Positions 1 to 6,334 of a DNA stretch of 6,346 nucleotides are shown here, in pieces (position 1 is the stretch's first letter; every line of letters begins with the position of its first letter). Made by a program: the position numbers and the translations under genes. Under the pieces are notes generated by a model that was not told the origin of the DNA, searched no databases, and saw nothing but the letters and a program-made list of their open reading frames with translations. Source of the DNA: Candidatus Thalassarchaeaceae archaeon (GTDB lineage: Archaea > Thermoplasmatota > Poseidoniia > Poseidoniales > Thalassarchaeaceae); contig DUJH01000007.1 in NCBI GenBank assembly GCA_013329905.1, forward strand, positions 1-6,346. The letters are read 5' to 3'.

Positions 1-714
1 GTCAACAACGAGGGCTGCCGAGCCCTCGGTGTTTGGGTAGGCACGCTGCTCGATCAGTTGCATTCTGATGATGCAGAAATGCGAGAGCGTGCCGAAGCAC
101 TCATCGCGCTACTCACACCGGTCGTGAAAGCCCACTTCACCGACCTCGGTTGTGAGACCACCAGCACCTGCATGCAAGTCATGGGTGGTGCTGGTTATTG
201 CTCGGAGTACGGCGTCGAGCAGTTCTATCGCGATGTCCGAATCTCCAAGATTTGGGAAGGAACTAACGGAATCCAAGCACTCGATTTGGCCGGCCGTAAA
301 ATCACCCAAGATCTTGGCCGAAACCTACGATATTTGATGTGGCCACTCGTCGAATTCATCGAGGAGAACCGCGATATCCCCGAGATGGCGGAGTTCAACA
401 AACCGCTTCACAAAGGCGTTCGTGGCCTCCAGCAACTCACCCTACTAATGATCAGCCAAGGAATGGGTAACCCACACTTCCTCGCGGCTGGCGCAACCGA
501 TTACTGCCGCTACTTCGGTAACATCATGCTCGCGTATATGTGGGCGAGGATGGCGCGCGTCTGCCTCGAGCATCCAGACTCTGACTTTCATCAAGCTAAA
601 CTAGCCAGCGCGCGTGTTTTCTTCAATCGGATCTATCCAGAAACCATCTCACTTGGGGCCAATATCCAGGCTGGACACAAGGATTTGATGAATTATCCGG
701 AGGCGATGATGTGA
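1..714 (+). CDS. Acyl-CoA dehydrogenase, C-terminal part (5' end cut by window edge)
   Basis: This is the C-terminal 237 residues of a flavoprotein acyl-CoA dehydrogenase, which makes trans-2-enoyl-CoA from acyl-CoA in beta-oxidation. The frame is open from base 1 and starts inside the helical C-terminal domain, so the true start lies left of the window; a TTG at 58 is only an internal codon. The motif QVMGGAGYCSEYGVEQFYRD, followed by RISKIWEGTNGIQALDLAGR, is the family signature. The Glu of WEGT (codon 256-258) aligns with the catalytic base of the medium-chain enzyme (Glu376 in MCAD), and the Arg of YRD belongs to the conserved FAD-contact region. About 120 residues follow the signature. 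This matches the longer subgroup with an extra C-terminal acetyl-CoA-dehydrogenase-like helical domain (Pfam Acyl-CoA_dh_C), seen in roughly 590-600-residue FadE-type enzymes. The stop overlaps the start of the next gene, implying translational coupling. Chain-length preference cannot be read. Confidence 0.93.
   Translation, partial: VNNEGCRALGVWVGTLLDQLHSDDAEMRERAEALIALLTPVVKAHFTDLGCETTSTCMQVMGGAGYCSEYGVEQFYRDVRISKIWEGTNGIQALDLAGRKITQDLGRNLRYLMWPLVEFIEENRDIPEMAEFNKPLHKGVRGLQQLTLLMISQGMGNPHFLAAGATDYCRYFGNIMLAYMWARMARVCLEHPDSDFHQAKLASARVFFNRIYPETISLGANIQAGHKDLMNYPEAMM
699..703 (+). promoter_or_regulatory. Shine-Dalgarno site for the alpha/beta hydrolase gene
   Basis: GGAGG lies inside the 3' end of the dehydrogenase gene. 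It is 7 bases before a GTG at 711 and 10 bases before an in-frame ATG at 714. Both starts are compatible with it; I prefer the ATG, whose A is the last base of the upstream TGA stop. Confidence 0.7.
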
Positions 715-1769
715 TGCATGAAGGCCGCCGAAAGAAGTTCCAACGTAAGGCCCGCCGAGCGGCTGCTTATGCTAAGACTCCAGTTCGCTGGACTCCAAGC
801 ATTCCAACGATTCTCTCGTTGGTTTTCGCCATCGAATTTCTGAGCATCTTACTCTGGCCTGAACTGAAAGATAACCGAGCCTTTGTGCTCTTCGTCGGGC
901 TCTCGATTCCAATTGGAGCATGGCTTTTTGTCTATTGGAGGATCTACCTCTCGGTATTCACCACACCGACACGGGATTATATCGATGTCACAGATGGGCG
1001 CTGGCGCGACATCAAATTCTACGGTTGGGGTGAAGAGGAACTCAAGGCGAAGGTTTTGCCCAGCACCGACGAGAATCGCGATCTTATTCTATACCTGCAT
1101 GGTTACAGTTCATCCCTCGGTCGGGGGGAGACTCGTTGCCAACATCTCAATAGTCTCGGCCCTCACGTCATCGGGCTCGATCAACGTGGTTTTGGGAGGC
1201 AGGATGGACGCTTTGATTGGACGCTTTTGAAGGCGACCGCAGACGCCGAGGCTTTGCTTGAATCCGCCCCTCAGCACCTCGGTTTTGAGCCCAATCGCGT
1301 CTGGATCTATGGCCATTCAATGGGGGGATTCATCACTATCCGTCTGGCCAGCCATCCATCCGGCTGGTGGGGAGATAAATTACAGGGCATCATTCTTGAA
1401 TCACCAGTCACTTCCTTTCCCAAAATCATCGATAAGAAATTACCCGGTCGTATGGTAATGGCAAAACCGTGGGTGAGGCATGTCCTGCGTCGCGAATACG
1501 AACGCATTCACCCAGATCTAAACGTCCGCTACGCCAATTCTGAACTGCCATATTGGGGCACTCCAAAGGTGCCCTTTCTGGTGATTCAGTCTGCCGAGGA
1601 CGAGGTCCTCGGTTTGGATCACTATGAGTTGCTAACCGAGCACCTCCACCCCCACGATTCTAATTCCTCCATCCACCTCATCGAAGGTATGCCACATACA
1701 TCGACCGTCGACCAGCCCGTGCGTGCGGAATTGGTTGAAGAGTGGTTGGAAGCGAAATTGGTGGAATGA
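714..1769 (+). CDS. Membrane-anchored alpha/beta hydrolase (ABHD12/BEM46-like)
   Basis: This is a serine hydrolase of 351 residues from ATG 714 (352 from GTG 711). The N-terminus is basic (EGRRKKFQRKARR), followed by two hydrophobic segments at about residues 30-49 and 57-79, so the enzyme is probably membrane-anchored with the basic end in the cytoplasm. The catalytic domain begins near residue 120. It shows the oxyanion-hole strand LYLHG (His-Gly at 129-130), the DQRGFGR strand-turn typical of the fold, the nucleophile elbow GHSMGG with Ser202, the acid Asp296 in QSAEDEVLG, and the base His328 in EGMPHTS. The triad is therefore complete. The layout of membrane segments followed by LYLHG resembles ABHD12/ABHD13/BEM46-type lipases and acyl esterases, but substrate specificity cannot be read. 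Its place between a dehydrogenase and an acyl-CoA-binding protein suggests it releases fatty acyl groups from a lipid or ester (inference). Confidence 0.88.
   Translation: MHEGRRKKFQRKARRAAAYAKTPVRWTPSIPTILSLVFAIEFLSILLWPELKDNRAFVLFVGLSIPIGAWLFVYWRIYLSVFTTPTRDYIDVTDGRWRDIKFYGWGEEELKAKVLPSTDENRDLILYLHGYSSSLGRGETRCQHLNSLGPHVIGLDQRGFGRQDGRFDWTLLKATADAEALLESAPQHLGFEPNRVWIYGHSMGGFITIRLASHPSGWWGDKLQGIILESPVTSFPKIIDKKLPGRMVMAKPWVRHVLRREYERIHPDLNVRYANSELPYWGTPKVPFLVIQSAEDEVLGLDHYELLTEHLHPHDSNSSIHLIEGMPHTSTVDQPVRAELVEEWLEAKLVE
1760..1765 (+). promoter_or_regulatory. Shine-Dalgarno site that sets the acyl-CoA-binding protein start
   Basis: GGTGGA lies 8 bases before the ATG at 1774. It supports that start over an in-frame GTG at 1723, which would add 17 residues translated from the end of the hydrolase gene with no resemblance to the family. 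Confidence 0.6.
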
Positions 1770-1773
1770 AAAT

Positions 1774-2052
1774 ATGGATTTGAAGAAACAATTTGAACGT
1801 GCTGCGAAGCGAGTTTGGAGACTCAAAGAACGACCCGACGACATGACTCTGTTGCAGCTTTATGCGCTCTACAAACAGGTCACTGAGGGCGATGCCCGAA
1901 GTCCTCGACCAATCAAGGACGGCATGGCCGGAATGGCGAAGTGGCGTGCTTGGCGCAAATTGCGCGGGACCACGGTCAATGAGGCGATGGAGCGCTATTG
2001 TGCCATTGTAGATCAACTGATGTCAGGTGGAGCAAATCCGGCTGTGAGTTGA
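1774..2052 (+). CDS. Acyl-CoA-binding protein (ACBP)
   Basis: This is a cytosolic carrier of 92 residues that binds medium- and long-chain acyl-CoA esters, close to the 86-92 residues usual for the four-helix ACBP family. Family features run in order: FERAAKRVWRL in helix 1, LYALYKQVTEGD in helix 2, the loop RPIKDGMAG, then AKWRAWRKLRG, and EAMERYCAIVDQL in helix 4. Residues aligning with the bovine ligand contacts Tyr28, Lys32, Lys54 and Tyr73 are all present, as Tyr30, Lys34, Lys56 and Tyr75, so acyl-CoA binding should be intact. The gene begins 4 bases after the hydrolase stop and ends 5 bases before the next gene, deep inside the acyl-CoA operon. That supports a role in shielding or handing over CoA esters among these enzymes. 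ACBP is widespread in eukaryotes but patchy in bacteria. Confidence 0.94.
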   Translation: MDLKKQFERAAKRVWRLKERPDDMTLLQLYALYKQVTEGDARSPRPIKDGMAGMAKWRAWRKLRGTTVNEAMERYCAIVDQLMSGGANPAVS

Positions 2053-2057
2053 GTTTG

Positions 2058-2555
2058 ATGATTGATGAAGCCCGACTTCAACGCGAATTGAAGGGGCTTT
2101 CTGGCTGGGCGCGATTCCGTGCCTTCACAGTTCTCTCGATGCCTGCTGGCGCTTTTGTCGGCTTGCGTCTTGTTCGTGCAGACGCGGATGTTTGTGTGAC
2201 TTCAATACCAGGTGGTTGGCGCTCGCAAAACCCCTTCAAAACGATGTACTGGGCGGCTCAAGGTATGGCGGCTGAACTCGCGACAGGCGCCGTTCCATTC
2301 GCGATTTCGCGCTCCACCAAGAGAGGTATTCGCATGTTTGTTGTCGGTACAGAAGCGACATTCGTCAAGCGCGCGAAGGGCAAGATTGTATTCACTTGCG
2401 AAGATATTTCTGCCGCGCGCGCAGCCATCGAAGAGACCCTTGCCACAGGTGAGAAGATTGACCTCGATATGCGCGCGGTCGGGCATGACTCGAATGGCGA
2501 CATCGTCTCAGAGTGGGTGTTCAAGTGGAACTTCCGTGCTCGCGAGAATCGGTAG
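2058..2555 (+). CDS. DUF4442-like hotdog-fold protein, putative acyl-CoA thioesterase
   Basis: The product has 165 residues. An upstream in-frame ATG at 1998 would overlap the ACBP gene by 55 bases and add an unconvincing Cys/Trp-rich leader, so I chose ATG 2058. No clear Shine-Dalgarno precedes it; translation is probably coupled to the ACBP stop 5 bases upstream. The pattern fits a single hotdog domain: an N-terminal helical part (1-32), a strand (GLRLVRADADVCVTSIP), the segment WRSQNPFKTMYWAAQGMAAE (54-73) matching the central hotdog helix, then strands ending in SEWVFKWNFRAR. WRSQNPFKTMYW resembles the W-x-x-x-N segment common in DUF4442 and PaaI/YiiD-type hotdog proteins. This group includes thioesterases that hydrolyse acyl-CoA, and the neighbours fit that role. 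However, the family is poorly characterised, the catalytic residue is not obvious, and a non-catalytic acyl-binding role is possible. Confidence 0.78.
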   Translation: MIDEARLQRELKGLSGWARFRAFTVLSMPAGAFVGLRLVRADADVCVTSIPGGWRSQNPFKTMYWAAQGMAAELATGAVPFAISRSTKRGIRMFVVGTEATFVKRAKGKIVFTCEDISAARAAIEETLATGEKIDLDMRAVGHDSNGDIVSEWVFKWNFRARENR

Positions 2556-2566
2556 AACTGCAAGGC

Positions 2567-2571
2567 AGGGG
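2567..2571 (+). promoter_or_regulatory. Shine-Dalgarno site for the flavin oxidoreductase gene
   Basis: AGGGG ends 6 bases before the ATG at 2578. This favours that ATG over a second in-frame ATG at 2584 (12 bases away) and over the long in-frame extension reaching back to 2212 inside the preceding gene. Confidence 0.65.
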
Positions 2572-2577
2572 AAAAAC

Positions 2578-3549
2578 ATGGGAATGAGTACACCTTTCAC
2601 CGAGCACGCCGGGGTCGAGCACCCAATCATCTGCGGAGCAATGTATCCCTGTTCGAACCCCGAACTAGTTGCCGCCGCCGCCAACGGCGGCGGCATGGCA
2701 GTCCTTCAGCCAGTCTCGCTAACCTACGTACACGGCTGGGACTTACGAGAAGGAATTCGCTACATTCGAAGCCTTACGGACAAGCCGATCGGCTTCAACG
2801 CCCTAATTGAAAAGGGCTCAAAGAAGTACATCGAGCGCATGTCGGAATGGATCGATATCGCTCTTGAGGAAGACATCCGTTTCTTTGTCACCTCCCTAGG
2901 AAAACCCGATTGGGTATGCGAGCGCGTACACGCAAAAGGTGGCTTTGTCTATCACGATGTGACCACGCGCAAGCACGCGATGAAAGGAATCGAATGCGGA
3001 GTCGATGGCCTAATCTGTGTCAATAACCGGGCTGGTGGACATCTTGGAGCCGATTCAGCAGCAGCGATGTATGCCGAACTAAGCGACCTTGACATTCCGC
3101 TAATCTGCGCGGGCGGCATCGGCAGTGAGGAGGAATTAGTTGAGGTCATGGCCATGGGTTATGCCGGGGTACAGATGGGTACTCGATTCATCGCCACGAG
3201 TGAATGTAATTCCCCCGATGATTACAAGCAAGCTATTGTCGATGCGAGGGAGGAAGATATCGTCTGGACTAACCGACTCACAGGAGTCCCGATCTCGGTA
3301 ATTCGCTCCGAAGGCTACCAACAAGAAAACAGCTGGATGATGCGAAAATGGCTTTCAAGCCGCTGGAAACACTCTGCACGAATGTTCCTCAATTTGCTCT
3401 CCTTCTCCAAACTTCGTCGCCTCGAAAAGGGCAAGGGAAGCACAGCGAAGAAAAAGGAATTTTTCTCGGCTGGCAAGAGTGTTGAGACGGTTCACAGCGT
3501 CGAATCAGCGACCGTTATTATGGCCCGGCTTGGGCAATCTCTTTCTTAG
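2578..3549 (+). CDS. FMN-dependent NAD(P)H oxidoreductase, nitronate monooxygenase / FabK-type
   Basis: This is a TIM-barrel flavoprotein of 323 residues in the family that contains nitronate monooxygenase (old name 2-nitropropane dioxygenase) and the enoyl-ACP reductase FabK. Evidence in order: the N-terminal strand and loop HPIICGAMYPCSNPELVAAA (15-34), the strand IGFNALI (71-77), NNRAGGHLG (149-157) with His155 in the position of the active-site His of FabK and nitronate monooxygenases, the phosphate-binding segment ICAGGIG (176-182), and GYAGVQMGTRFIATSE (194-209). The C-terminus ends with the usual helix carrying AGKSVETVHSVES. The N-terminal CGAMYPC replaces the QGGM-type sequence of typical FabK, marking a distinct subgroup usually annotated nitronate monooxygenase. 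The true substrate is unknown; nitronate detoxification, or reduction of an enoyl thioester, would fit the acyl-CoA neighbours. It is the last gene of the run, 22 bases after the thioesterase-like gene. Confidence 0.87.
   Translation: MGMSTPFTEHAGVEHPIICGAMYPCSNPELVAAAANGGGMAVLQPVSLTYVHGWDLREGIRYIRSLTDKPIGFNALIEKGSKKYIERMSEWIDIALEEDIRFFVTSLGKPDWVCERVHAKGGFVYHDVTTRKHAMKGIECGVDGLICVNNRAGGHLGADSAAAMYAELSDLDIPLICAGGIGSEEELVEVMAMGYAGVQMGTRFIATSECNSPDDYKQAIVDAREEDIVWTNRLTGVPISVIRSEGYQQENSWMMRKWLSSRWKHSARMFLNLLSFSKLRRLEKGKGSTAKKKEFFSAGKSVETVHSVESATVIMARLGQSLS
2671..2694. repeat. Perfect GC-only inverted repeat (10-bp arms, 4-base loop) inside the oxidoreductase gene
   Basis: Arms GCCGCCGCCG (2671-2680) and CGGCGGCGGC (2685-2694) are exact reverse complements around the loop CCAA. 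The element starts 93 bases into the coding frame and encodes four alanines, an asparagine and three glycines. In mRNA it could form a very stable hairpin. There is no U-tract, so it is not an intrinsic terminator. It may only reflect codon choice for Ala and Gly runs. Confidence 0.85.
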
Positions 3550-3574
3550 AAAATGAATCACTGCAAGCCTTCGC
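3550..3574. other. 25-base gap between two convergent genes
   Basis: This is all that separates the stop of the plus-strand oxidoreductase gene (TAG, 3547-3549) from the stop of the minus-strand PIN gene (TGA read from 3577 to 3575). I see no stable hairpin with a T-run on either strand. The only symmetry nearby is a 4-bp arm pair, TTTC/GAAA, spanning the oxidoreductase stop. Transcripts therefore probably read into the opposing gene or end by another mechanism. Confidence 0.7.
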
Positions 3575-6334
3575 TCAAGATCGGATGATGTGGCTATTCA
3601 ACTGCTGAGCAGTCCATATCGCGCCGAATCCGAAGCTGTCATGCAGCGCGCGCGCGATGAGCATGAAGTCCGAATCGCGCGTTGCTACCAGCACGCAGCC
3701 GACATCTGGAATGGTTGAGGCTGCGTGAACAGCAGAATCTCGCATGATATCGAGATCACCCAACTCCGGGTAAATCTCATCGCCATCGATGACACTGCGA
3801 GGAGGCGGATCATCTCGAGCCAATTGCTTAGCCTCAGAGATCTTCTCGTAAATTGCAGAATGCCGAACCAAGAAAGAGTCGAGGTCGACGGAGTCCTTCT
3901 CTTCAGCATCGACCTCGGCCCTGAACGACCCAAAGGTCCTCAGAACTGATTGCACCCGCTCCTGCAATAGTTCAGGGCTAACCGTATCATCCCACGATTT
4001 ACGATCGACATAGACGTCGTTGAACAGAGCCAGAGCAACCTTGGGGTTTCGCGTCCGGTTGAGGAATTCACCCTGCGCCGAGGAGGGGATGCAGAGGTGA
4101 ACACGGCCTTCCTTTGCCCTGCGCTTGAGCATCCAAACAAAGGCTCTCTCCACAGTCCAATCGAAAGTACCGAAGCTATCTTGCGAAATCTGACCGAGGA
4201 GGTCATCCTTCAGTGCGTCGATGAGGATATTCGTGTCGACGAGCACCAACGGCCTTAGTGCGAGGTGATTGAGCGAGCTTCTCTGACGCACTGGAATTGT
4301 GCGACTGTGGCGCCTGAATAGGGCCTTTTGTGAGCGGACAAGAGTCTGGATTTGCCGCAAATCAAAATTGCCTGATTGAATCGCAGTTTCGAACATTCTG
4401 AGTCCGCGAATTGTAGATATTTCAGCGACTTCCTCTGCGATGAGAGTAATTTCGAGAACGTCATTTCGTTCATTGAGTTCGAGCAGGAATCTGCCCTCCA
4501 ATTCGCTTCTCCTACTGCTCTCCCTTCGACGCAGCATCATCTGCGCTGCAAGCACTCTTCCACGGAATGGGTCCTCTGGCAATCGGTGTTCAGAGGCATA
4601 ACGCAGCGCCCGATCGAGAACTTCTAGTCGACGCTTCACAGCCTCTCTGTCGATGCCATCGATCTCTGGGTCACTGGGCTCTCGCTCAGTGGTATATTCG
4701 ATGATTCGCTGGGTAGCAACCTCGTTTCTTCCTTTGACGGCATCGGCGCAGGTGCGTAGATACAATTGGAATCTCAAAGTCACCGAGGCGGTCAATTCTG
4801 GGTGGTTATCAATTAGGTTGACAGCCTCTTTCCAACCACCCGCATGAGCGAATTCGATGAGTGATTTTCGAAGTAGTAGTGCCGACCGCTCGAAATCATC
4901 GCGGACCTTCATCGCCGCATCGCGGAAGGAACGGGCTGCGTTGATACGATCCTCCTTTGAACTGGCGATGGTGGCTCTGACGGTTTGATGCTCGGCTGAG
5001 CCATTGTCATGCTGTCTGTACCACATCTCGAGTTCGGGAATCGCAGCATCGTGCTCGAGTACGAGGTCGGTGGCGAAGCGAATGCTCCGCATCGCCACCT
5101 CGTTATCCAGGCAGAGCGAACCTAGAGCAGTCAGAGCAGAATCGCTTCGATCTTCCATTCCACTTTGCAGATCCATCGCCGCTCGATTCAACCGAAGCGA
5201 GTTGACTAGGGCTGTGAATAGGTTGCGCTCAAGATATGTCAACTGAGCATTCCTTACCGTCGTTTCTAGAGTCTCGATGCGGTTCTCTCGAACCAATCCA
5301 TCTCCTTCCGCAGAGAGGGCTCGACGGACCTCATTGAGGGCGAGCACGCCGTCGGAATCTAACTTGTCGTGAACAGCATCCATTCCAGATGAAATGCCGC
5401 TCAGTAATGCGATTAGTGAGGACGCCGCGCTGGTCAACACCTTGTCCTCATCCATATGAGCGAGAGCGAGTATCGCTCGCCTGCGCATGATTTCGAGATC
5501 ATCGAGCACCGTCACAGCTTGTGAGGCAGTGATTAGATGCCAGACGAGTAGAGCTCGATGAGGGAATTGCGAGGCGAGGTCTGAGTGCGCGAGGAATTCT
5601 CGGCTGAGCCCTTCAACATCGGCTGAGAGTGTGTGAATATCGAGAACCTCTTCTTCGATTCCGAGGTCCTTGCTCGAGAGGATATTTGCGGCTCGTTTCC
5701 TGATGTTCAGAGGTGCCGCATCATCGCGCATTACAGTGAGAACGACTTCATTCGAGGCCTTTTCCATCGCCTTGACGATTCTATCGACCAATCCGCCTTC
5801 GCCAATCTGGGAGACTAGACTCAGGGCAGTGCGCATTTGGGACTCTCCATCGATATCCAAACCATCGAGCATCCCCGATACCTCGTCGGAACGTCCGGTT
5901 CCAACTAAGCCTTCGATGACACTCCAACGGAGTGAATCGGGGGCTGAAAGGCCCGCTTCATTGAGCGTTTGCAATCCACCCCTCAAGAAATCGACATCAC
6001 TTTCCTCATACACCTCAAATCTCTTCCAAGCTTCAAGGCGAATCGCCGAGGAAAGTGCATTTTCACCATCTGTGGTAGCAGCATCCCGCCACTCACCCCC
6101 ATGTCCTAATCTTAGTGTGAGAAGTTGAGATTGAGCCGAGGCGATCTCAGCAACATGCTCGGAATCGATTGCTTCGAAGAGCGAAATCGCATCTGCATCC
6201 TCGCTTGCGGCGAGCAGCATCGCTTCCAAAACCGCCGCATCACCCCCCAATCCGCGAAGAGAAGGATCCATCCAAGTCTTCCACTTCCGCGGTCGAGCTT
6301 TACCGGAACGAAGGTCGCGGATGATTTGCTGCAT
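3575..6334 (-). CDS. Large alpha-helical repeat protein with C-terminal PIN-type nuclease domain
   Basis: The product is 919 residues from the ATG at 6334. A weak AGG lies 8 bases before it, but the frame stays open to the window edge (four more codons: Gln-Ala-Ser-Ala), so the protein may be longer. Residues about 695-919 look like a PIN domain, the metal-dependent nuclease fold that usually cuts RNA. LVLVDTNILIDAL carries Asp700; IPSSAQGEFL carries Glu756; LGDLDIMRDSAVHAAS carries Asp860, Asp862 and Asp866; LVATRDSDFM carries Asp887 and Asp889. All four expected acidic positions are thus filled, although which Asp of the third cluster binds metal is uncertain. Residues 1 to about 680 are almost all predicted amphipathic helices. 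The stretch around 160-225 is HEAT-like and that around 460-550 TPR-like (for example NAARSFRDAAMKV), so an alpha-solenoid scaffold is likely. No signal peptide, membrane segment or ATPase motif is visible. Function is unknown; an RNA-targeting effector with a sensing or scaffolding arm is an inference. Confidence 0.85.
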   Translation of the reverse strand: MQQIIRDLRSGKARPRKWKTWMDPSLRGLGGDAAVLEAMLLAASEDADAISLFEAIDSEHVAEIASAQSQLLTLRLGHGGEWRDAATTDGENALSSAIRLEAWKRFEVYEESDVDFLRGGLQTLNEAGLSAPDSLRWSVIEGLVGTGRSDEVSGMLDGLDIDGESQMRTALSLVSQIGEGGLVDRIVKAMEKASNEVVLTVMRDDAAPLNIRKRAANILSSKDLGIEEEVLDIHTLSADVEGLSREFLAHSDLASQFPHRALLVWHLITASQAVTVLDDLEIMRRRAILALAHMDEDKVLTSAASSLIALLSGISSGMDAVHDKLDSDGVLALNEVRRALSAEGDGLVRENRIETLETTVRNAQLTYLERNLFTALVNSLRLNRAAMDLQSGMEDRSDSALTALGSLCLDNEVAMRSIRFATDLVLEHDAAIPELEMWYRQHDNGSAEHQTVRATIASSKEDRINAARSFRDAAMKVRDDFERSALLLRKSLIEFAHAGGWKEAVNLIDNHPELTASVTLRFQLYLRTCADAVKGRNEVATQRIIEYTTEREPSDPEIDGIDREAVKRRLEVLDRALRYASEHRLPEDPFRGRVLAAQMMLRRRESSRRSELEGRFLLELNERNDVLEITLIAEEVAEISTIRGLRMFETAIQSGNFDLRQIQTLVRSQKALFRRHSRTIPVRQRSSLNHLALRPLVLVDTNILIDALKDDLLGQISQDSFGTFDWTVERAFVWMLKRRAKEGRVHLCIPSSAQGEFLNRTRNPKVALALFNDVYVDRKSWDDTVSPELLQERVQSVLRTFGSFRAEVDAEEKDSVDLDSFLVRHSAIYEKISEAKQLARDDPPPRSVIDGDEIYPELGDLDIMRDSAVHAASTIPDVGCVLVATRDSDFMLIARALHDSFGFGAIWTAQQLNSHIIRS

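Noticed and set aside
883..1230. Alternative plus-strand frame of 115 codons within the hydrolase gene
   Set aside because: It overlaps the region encoding the second membrane segment and the LYLHG motif in another frame and shows no family features.
2212..2577. In-frame extension of the oxidoreductase gene to 2212, giving a 445-residue product
   Set aside because: The extra 122 residues are Arg/Ser-rich out-of-frame translation of the DUF4442-like gene. The family begins at the residues after ATG 2578, which has its own Shine-Dalgarno.
3646..3656. GCGCGCGCGC alternating tract
   Set aside because: It is a short tract inside the PIN coding region (Ile-Ala-Arg-Ala-Leu) and is explained by codon choice.
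3575..4300. Reading the PIN region as a VapC-type toxin of a toxin-antitoxin pair
   Set aside because: The PIN domain is continuous with a frame of more than 690 upstream codons. No small antitoxin-like gene lies next to it inside the window.
5464..5478. Inverted repeat GAGCGA-GTA-TCGCTC
   Set aside because: It is a 6-bp stem within coding sequence with no T-run and no gene boundary nearby; it is likely chance.
5670..6128. Open plus-strand frame of 152 codons opposite the PIN gene
   Set aside because: It is fully antisense to a longer, continuous frame with recognisable domain structure. Its translation is Ser/Pro/Arg-rich and low in complexity, with no family resemblance.
3575..6334. Firm assignment of the large protein to the TPR-GreAB-C-PIN system
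   Set aside because: The helical-repeat plus PIN layout fits, but I cannot find a convincing GreA/B C-terminal domain in the visible residues. I left this as a hypothesis to be tested by a profile search.
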